From positions 26,665,951 through 26,729,950 of the forward strand of contig NC_031502.1 in NCBI RefSeq assembly GCF_000237925.1: DNA of 64,000 bases, read 5' to 3'. The position numbers and the translations under genes are program-made. The notes beneath the pieces were generated by a model, which did not search any database, was not told the DNA's origin, and saw only the letters and a list, made by a program, of their open reading frames with translations. How positions within the stretch are numbered: the first letter of the stretch is position 1; each line of letters begins with the position of its first letter. Below, one piece after another: positions 58,101 through 64,000 of the stretch. Source of the stretch: Schistosoma mansoni. Taxonomy: Eukaryota > Platyhelminthes > Trematoda > Strigeidida > Schistosomatidae.

Positions 58101-61100
58101 TGCTTAGTTGTATCTAATAAATGAAGTAGATAGCACTGGTTATCTTTGGAAGTTTGTTGAGAACTTCGAACTCAAACGAAACGCACCATGTCACCCAGTG
58201 AGCATAATCAAGAAAGTACACAACATATATTTTATGTAACGTTGAAGTTTATGTTCACAAACTAACAAGAAACCTCAAATGATTATTTTACGATAAACAG
58301 TCCTAAAATGAAAATACCTGACAAGTGGCGTGTTATAATTAAAAAAAATTACTCACCGGTGGATAATTCCCCGGGATTGTAAGTATGCCATTCCATCAGC
58401 AATCTGAGATGCCCAGTCTAAAAGAATTAAAGAGTCAATATTTGGTGCACGCAGTCTTAGATAACGATCTAGACTTCCATTTACTACGTAAGCTGAAACT
58501 AAGCATTTTCTTGATTGAGATAAACATATTCCAAGAAGTGGGAGGCAGTGATAGTGAGAGACAGACGCCATAACCTAAAATATAGAAGTAAATATTTATT
58601 AATGGTTTATATTTTATTATTTAGAGAATAATTAGGCATAGAGTGTGTGGTCTGAAACAGCTTTCCATATATGTTGAAGCTATGGTTGATAATTATGCTA
58701 AGTTGTTGAAATCATATGATTTTACATAGAAATTTTTGGTGTGTATTAAGTGTATGTAACTTAAGATTAAGTAGCCAAATAATTAGTGAAAACTGTAGTA
58801 GACTTAGTTAAACGTTATATCAATGTACAAGCAAGTAAATTTTTCATGTGATGGTTACCTTTGCGTGGTGGTGTTCAACATAAATAATTAGTGATCTGTG
58901 TTTTATGGAATTCCTGACGTTACATAAAAGTGTTAAAATTTGGCACTATCAAATAGTTTGGTGACTCACGGCGCTCTGCGTTACCATATCAAAGTTCATT
59001 TAATTACTCAACTTTATTCATATTAATAGCACTTAACTGACGTTGTATATATTAAATAATCCAACTAGTTATTTTCGATTGTACGTAATTTATTTATTTT
59101 AGGTTGTTCATCTGCCAATAATAGGTTTCTGTACTCGTTTAGTAGCCACTTATTATGTATGAAGACTATCAGTACTACTCGACTGCCCAAAGTAAATTGT
59201 TTGGGGTAGAGCTCAAACTCGAGGCCCACTTGTTGTGAACTTAGTGTATCGACGAAAAAGTCACCGCTCTATGTAATAATACTGTATAATTTATCAAATA
59301 TAGAACACATGAAGTTATTATCACATATTTTCTAAAGGCATTGAGATGGAGTAGGCTAACATTAAAACGACTGCATTTTTTCTCTAACCTTAAGGATAAA
59401 TTTTGAGATTATGAAAGAAAATCTTAAAATAAAATGGTCATTGGTTTAAGTGTTATCGAAACAGGTGGTCAGTATAGTCTAGGTGCACCCGTTTTTAGCT
59501 CAAATATAAAGCATGCTAAGAAACAAATAATCTCTGGCTGTAACCACATTCACATATGAATCTAAACTGGTGATAGTGTAATTACTAGAGCACATTATTA
59601 TCCAAAAGGTAATCACTGAACAAATTATCGGCTTTCATGTCCACCTTAAAACAATAATAATAACCGATTATACCATTTTTAAGATTAATGATATTTTTAT
59701 TAGGAGACAGTTTACAGGAGTGCAAAGGAGGAAGGTATGAAACATTGTTTGATAATGCAAGGGCGGGCGTGAATAACTAGTTTAGGCCATAGTTGTTTTA
59801 ATGTTTTCCGATGGAGTTAATTTGAAAATGTGGTGTGTTTGCGCTACACATTCTGAGCAGTCTGACCATATACATACTTGTCAAGGCAGTTATAAAAACT
59901 AATGATGGTCAATCAAACAAAAGTCGAATTGACATAAAGTAATAATTGTAAATAAAGGAGAGAGGAATTAATATAATATTGAAAGAATAGAAATTCGTCA
60001 CACACCCTAGACCAGAAAAAAAGGTTTAGGATCACCGTGGCAGACTTATAGTTGTTTCTATACATATAAAGGGGGTTTGAGTTTTCGAATATCCAAAGCT
60101 TCCATAAGAATCGATCCTTGATAATTTCTATGCTACGTTTTGAAAGCTGTGTTGATCTCAATTCTATGGATCATTTCAATTATATGTTTTGATGTCCATG
60201 GACATGGTTTTCTACATCCAATATTAATCAGAGCATTTGACACCAACTGATTCTGAGACCACCTAGGCACACAATCCATAATCCTTCCTCGCATTTTATA
60301 CGAATATTCGTGAAGATTAAAACGAATAGCTTGACAAAAATTGGGCGCCGAGTATAGAGAAGTCGTTGTATGTGAAAATTATATCTGAAATAATAATCTC
60401 AGCGATTGAAATTTAAATAATTCCAACGTTTCGTTCAGACGAGTTAGCTGAAAGAAATGTTGGAATTATTTAAATTTCAATCGCTGAGATTATTTCAAAT
60501 GTAATTTTCACACATAATGCCGTCTTCGTATTGTCCGACGCCTCTTCCCTGTCTAGGTGTGCGCACACAAACATGTGGGTTGGTGAATGCAGTCAAATGT
60601 GACATAATCGTTTTTGTAGTGTCTAGATCTATGTGGAATCATGAGACTAGTTTTTTCAATAACAGACAATTCAGCAATATAGTATTTATCCTCAAAGGGC
60701 GCTTTCAGTTTGTCGCAAAGTTATCCTGTCTGATTTCCCGCTAAATGATAAAGAGATGTAAACTCTTTTTCTTCACAGAGCTATTAAGAAAGGGTTTTAG
60801 TGTTAACTGACTTTTACACCGATTCCACACGTTCAGCGGATAACGCCTGATATCAGTGTTCGGAACTGCAGTTTCGCATCTTCTTTGGGCGCATTTGTAA
60901 TGCATACTTGTCGAGTTTAGCTGGGGACGCACTTTACCTATCCTCGCTCATGATGTAGCTCACAGAAGCTGTGGAAGTCTAAATTTGGCTAAGTCCAGGT
61001 CGGCTTTCTATAAACTGGCTGTTTTATAGTCCTATACTCTTTTCGGGCCAAAATTCTACCTCCTCCTCATAAGTGAGTACGATATCGTTCTGTATGTTGT

Positions 61101-63995
61101 CGAATCTATTTAATAACTCAGTCATATAAAACTCCTTATCATGTATGACTAGTGTATCTTACATGTATCTCCTACACAGAAATAATTTGCTGATAATCTC
61201 ACTTGTTATGCTTTTAACATGTGACATACATGCAACAGCTAATTCTTTTAGATAATTGAAATCCAAAGAACATTAATAATAGTTCAACTGAAATCCAGAA
61301 AATATTTCGACTAAACAATATAGTAAGGGAAACATATTCGGATCTACAATGTTTCATCGTCAATACAATTTAAAGTAAGCGTTTGTGAAAAAGGGTGGCT
61401 ATTCATTCATTATTGTCAAAGAATGTGTTAGGAAGATAGCTATAACCTGAATGACGACAAGGTTTAAAACAGATGTATTTGACTTATTGTATTGGCAAAG
61501 TGAAGACTTAAATTAAATAAGGCTTTTACACCAACAAAATGGAGCAAAACTAACCAAGCATCAACATTTTATTGGCTTAAGTATGCTCCTACTATGTTGC
61601 GCATTTATTTGTACCCACATAGGAACATTCTCTTCATGTTAAGACAGAAAAAGTCAGTACACAGAAGAGCTTTTGAACTTATCCTCCTGTCAATAAAAAG
61701 TTATGTTAAACTGATAAAAAAAGTGAGATCCGCGAGTTTCCAAGATCTGAACACCTCAGACTTACTTTTGCTTCGTCCAGTAGTGCTTGTAGATCACTCG
61801 ACCCACGAACTTCATTCAAAATTTTAACAGCAACACATAGTAGTTTGTACTCCTTTTTAGATTTCTCTGTCGATGCTTTAGATGTTGTAGCAACGCTATT
61901 ACTAGTTTGACTGATATCTTCATCAGTATTATTGTTCTTCTGGTTTATGATTGATGATTGCTCTGTAGCTGACGTGTTAACTTCATTCTCTCGAATATTA
62001 CTAGAATTTATTTGATTTGTAGACACCACGTTCATTTCATTCATTGGAGTAGAAGTTGTCAACAATGAACAGGAACTTTGTGAATTAACTTTAAGCATTA
62101 ACTCCTCTTCATTATTTGCTGTAATCACATAATTTATATTTGGTAAGTTTGGATAATCAGTTTGGCATACTTTCCAAATACCTTGATAGACTGCTCCAAA
62201 TGCACCTGTCCCCAAGGGACCCGATTTTTCATTTAAGCATAAGTCATCCAGGTTGATCATGACTAATCTGCCTAGATTTGGGGCTTTCTGTCCGTTCACA
62301 ATCTAATTCGTATGGAAGAAATGACCAATTACGAAATAATAAAGTGTGCTCAATTTAGTAGAGTGGGATTTTTCTAATTTCTTAGACCAGTAAGAACTGG
62401 TTGTTGGTATCCTTTATACCAATAATACAGTTCACAATAAAAAGCATGTACAATAAGGTCAATTAATAAATTTAAGTTACTTTAGCTTGATTATTTATTC
62501 ACTGAAGAACCAACTAACATTGAATCATGAAACACCGGAAATTCAATTTTCTACTTGTTAGGATATTAAAAACATTATTGTTTTATTATTATAAACAGCC
62601 CGCCCATTATTCAGTCTTTTTCGGTTATTAAAGTGAGCTTTCGTAACGAAACTTAGGAGTGATCAACGTTCCAAACTACTATTTTACTTTCGTCAGTCTG
62701 CGCGTACCACCTACATAACCGTATTGAGTTATTCTGAAACGTTAGACTGTCATTTAATAACTTGGTGGATGTTTTTAGCTTGAATTTAAATCACAGCTAT
62801 TGTTCGAAAGATAGAGTTACAGTACAACCGTTTGAAATGAAGCAAGTTACAAAGGTTTCAACGTCAGGTTCATAAACCATTGAAATGTTACTGCAAGTAG
62901 CTGATTGTGGTCGTTTGTTTTTACTTGATGTCACAGGCCACCTTTTTTTGCTAAGTTGTGTAGCTTTCTCAATATTGTCCTGCAAAAACATCTTAATTGT
63001 ATAGTATATCCGTCCTGGATAGATATACACCAACATAAGGGTGATCATTAATGTGAATAGTTTTTATTACATCAAAACCAACTAGTGATTACTCAACTGC
63101 TGTTTCATACACTCATGGATTAACTTTGTAGTAGAGTGATTGCCTATCGAAAAAAGAGCCATGCCTGTCATATTTCGCAGTGAGCATGATCCCATTCACT
63201 AACTAGTTTACAATCTATTGGTTCATATTTCCTAACACTAAGAAATGCGTTTATATTTGAATAAAATGATTCAATGAATAAAATCAGTAAACAACGTACC
63301 TGATTTGGATATCGATGGGAACCTGTTACACTAGATCTTCTTAATAAACTATCCTCTGTTCCTGGATATTGCATTAAATTAATTTCAGTACCACTTTCAT
63401 CATTTCTATTCTTGTAATGATAATTCGTAGGAGATAAATTTATAATCGGATTACCTTTCTTATATTTATAATTGCTTATATCGGAAACAAAACGCTTAGA
63501 AATAAATGATAGTGGACAAAACAATGATTTCAACAATAACAGTGGACTGTGTTCATATTTTTTGATGTATTGTTGATTTGAACGATAACGATAGCATATA
63601 AAAACTAGTACAGCAAATACGATTAATATAATGCATAGTGGTATCATAATTAATATTACTGGATCATTTTTTAGTTTACGATGCATAATACTACCGTTAA
63701 CCGATGAAAAGTAAGATGAAGACTTTCTTAGTCCGATAATTCCTGCAGACGTTCCTTGCTCCAATTGTTGATGGTTATTTGAAAGTGGATAATTATTAAA
63801 GTATTGAAATGGATACACATTGTCTTGCATTATCAGTTCATAATCACTAGCACTTAAATATGTACTATGATGACATATTGTTTCACCTTCCATTTCTGGT
63901 ATATTGACGATATGGTTGTATAAATCATTTGGACACTGAGGTAAGCAAATAAATTTCCCATGGTATAAATGTAGATTTAGACTGTTCATCCCAAT
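50911..63995 (-). CDS. EGFR: EGFR/ErbB-type receptor tyrosine kinase (5' part beyond the window)
   Basis: Exons in transcript order: 63995-63300, 62979-62851, 62302-61766, 58574-58357, 56917-56712, 55692-55546, 54502-54405, 52122-50911. All introns are GT-AG, phases agree, and the sum is 1081 codons. The protein has the end of a Cys-containing ectodomain, a membrane helix, an unusually long juxtamembrane part, a kinase domain close to EGFR (GTGAFGAVYQG; VAVK; DEAKVMASV; HRDLATRNVL; DFGLAKML; VPIRWLACE; TDVWAYGVTIWE; GGRLPQPDICTLELYQVML; WNENPDARPNF) and a 403-residue tail. It should be a plasma-membrane receptor for EGF-type ligands signalling through tail tyrosines; schistosomes are known to have one (SER). 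Lys of VAVK, Glu of DEA, Asp of HRD and DFG are all present, so it should be an active kinase. Most of the ectodomain lies beyond 64000. Confidence 0.92.
52123..54404. other. Receptor intron before the tail exon
   Basis: 2.3 kb of AT-rich sequence, no element recognised. Confidence 0.6.
54405..54502 (-). CDS. EGFR: Receptor exon: end of the kinase domain
   Basis: CWNENPDARPNFVELYNMF and ARQPHLYLHPR, matching human CWMIDADSRPKFRELIIEF and ARDPQRYL. The GTAAGA donor at 54404 follows in phase 0. Confidence 0.92.
55546..55692 (-). CDS. EGFR: Receptor exon: kinase C-lobe, helix F onward
   Basis: VTIWEIFTFGDKPFDRIE to LPQPDICTLELYQVMLN, matching human VTVWELMTFGSKPYDGIP and LPQPPICTIDVYMIMVK. The AAT-T phase-1 end completes Cys with the next exon. 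Confidence 0.93.
56712..56917 (-). CDS. EGFR: Receptor exon: catalytic and activation loops
   Basis: Completes HRDLATRNVL and carries DFGLAKML, the activation loop and VPIRWLACETLTHRIY. The loop contains no Tyr between DFG and VPIRW, so the equivalent of human Y845 (mature numbering) is missing. Confidence 0.93.
58357..58574 (-). CDS. EGFR: Receptor exon: kinase hinge and helix E
   Basis: VMASVSHYHCLPLLGICLSQ through WASQIADGMAYLQSRGIIH. By alignment to human EGFR the gatekeeper (T790) is Ser and the C797 position is also Ser. The exon ends two bases into the Arg codon of HRD, at a GTGAGT donor. Confidence 0.93.
58575..61765. other. Longest receptor intron (3.2 kb)
   Basis: Separates the N-lobe exon from the hinge exon. 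The only clear structure is the foldback at 60366-60522. Confidence 0.6.
60366..60522. repeat. Foldback inverted repeat, arms about 65 bp
   Basis: The left arm (about 60366-60430) contains ATCTCAGCGATTGAAATTT and AATAATTCCAAC; the right arm (about 60457-60522) is its reverse complement with a 3-nt length difference and a few substitutions. The loop is about 25 nt. It resembles a miniature foldback element or an inverted pair of short repeats inside the receptor intron. Confidence 0.8.
61766..62302 (-). CDS. EGFR: Receptor exon: kinase N-lobe with a long insert
   Basis: The exon opens with GQKAPNLGRLVMI (human EGFR GEAPNQALLRI), then the glycine loop GPLGTGAFGAVYQG, about 103 residues rich in Asn, Ser and Thr, then LLCVAVKIL with the ATP-anchoring Lys and LLDEA with the helix-C Glu. 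In human EGFR only about 9 residues separate GLWI from VAIK. The frame is open throughout and no splice pair that would remove the insert was noticed. Confidence 0.9.
62851..62979 (-). CDS. EGFR: Receptor exon: short juxtamembrane segment (predicted)
   Basis: A TTTTTGCAG acceptor and a GTAACT donor bound 43 codons (DNIEKATQLSKKRWP... to EPDVETF), phase 0 on both sides. The flanking exons would also join in frame without it, so it could be skipped or alternative. The open frame and consensus sites favour it. Confidence 0.6.
63300..63995 (-). CDS. EGFR: Receptor exon: ectodomain end, membrane helix, juxtamembrane
   Basis: A TCTAG acceptor at the window edge opens 232 codons in phase 0. About 105 extracellular residues (with CLPQCPND and a second Cys in TICHH) precede a clear membrane helix (VILIMIPLCIILIVFAVLVF), then the stop-transfer CYRYRSNQQYIKKY and about 90 cytoplasmic residues rich in Lys, Asn and Ser. 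The GTACGT donor follows codon CAG at 63300. The exon could begin further left if the TCTAG is not used. Confidence 0.85.
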
Positions 63996-64000
63996 CTAGA

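Overview
The window looks like nuclear DNA of a schistosomatid blood fluke (Schistosoma or a close relative). The supporting evidence is AT-rich sequence, very short introns (32, 35 and 37 nt) near the 5' ends of genes beside introns of several kb, RTE-type and CR1-type LINE remains, and tRNA-like short repeats carrying the schistosome (Sm-alpha type) hammerhead ribozyme. The species was not determined.

Three host genes can be read exon by exon. (1) A WDR18/Ipi3 homologue lies on the + strand at 6436-16423, with 7 exons and 477 aa; splice phases close throughout. (2) A JUN-family bZIP transcription factor lies on the - strand at 42685-44048, with 2 exons and 442 aa. (3) The 3' two-thirds of an EGFR/ErbB-type receptor tyrosine kinase lies on the - strand from 63995 to 50911. 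It has 8 exons and 1080 aa in the window, covering the end of the ectodomain, the membrane helix, the kinase domain and a long C-terminal tail; its 5' part lies beyond the window.

Layout: 0.4-4.8 kb, CR1-like LINE remains; 6.4-16.4 kb, WDR18, whose introns hold RTE fragments (7.9-9.0, 11.7-13.1 kb), hammerhead SINEs (13.6-14.05, 14.65-15.3 kb) and a 200-N gap; 16.4-30.3 kb, AT-rich and gene-poor, with an Sm-alpha-like unit at 26.9-27.4 kb; 30.4-33.9 kb, an antisense RTE copy with an open endonuclease frame but a deleted reverse-transcriptase core; 38.0-40.8 kb, a second, nested RTE cluster; 42.7-44.1 kb, JUN; 49.1-50.3 kb, an unexplained GC-richer block and another hammerhead SINE; 50.9-64.0 kb, the receptor.

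Receptor kinase and JUN lie about 7 kb apart on the same strand and belong to the same signalling axis (receptor -> MAP kinase -> AP-1). Two perfect AP-1 sites lie 33-62 bp before the JUN start codon and suggest autoregulation. The most unusual observations are these AP-1 sites, a roughly 100-residue insert in the N-lobe of the receptor kinase, a sense-oriented hammerhead with an intact core inside a WDR18 intron, repeated inverted SINE pairs (one flanking the gap), and a 554-bp LINE derivative nested in an older LINE with a perfect 12-bp target duplication. All family assignments rest on motif recognition by eye; no searches were run.
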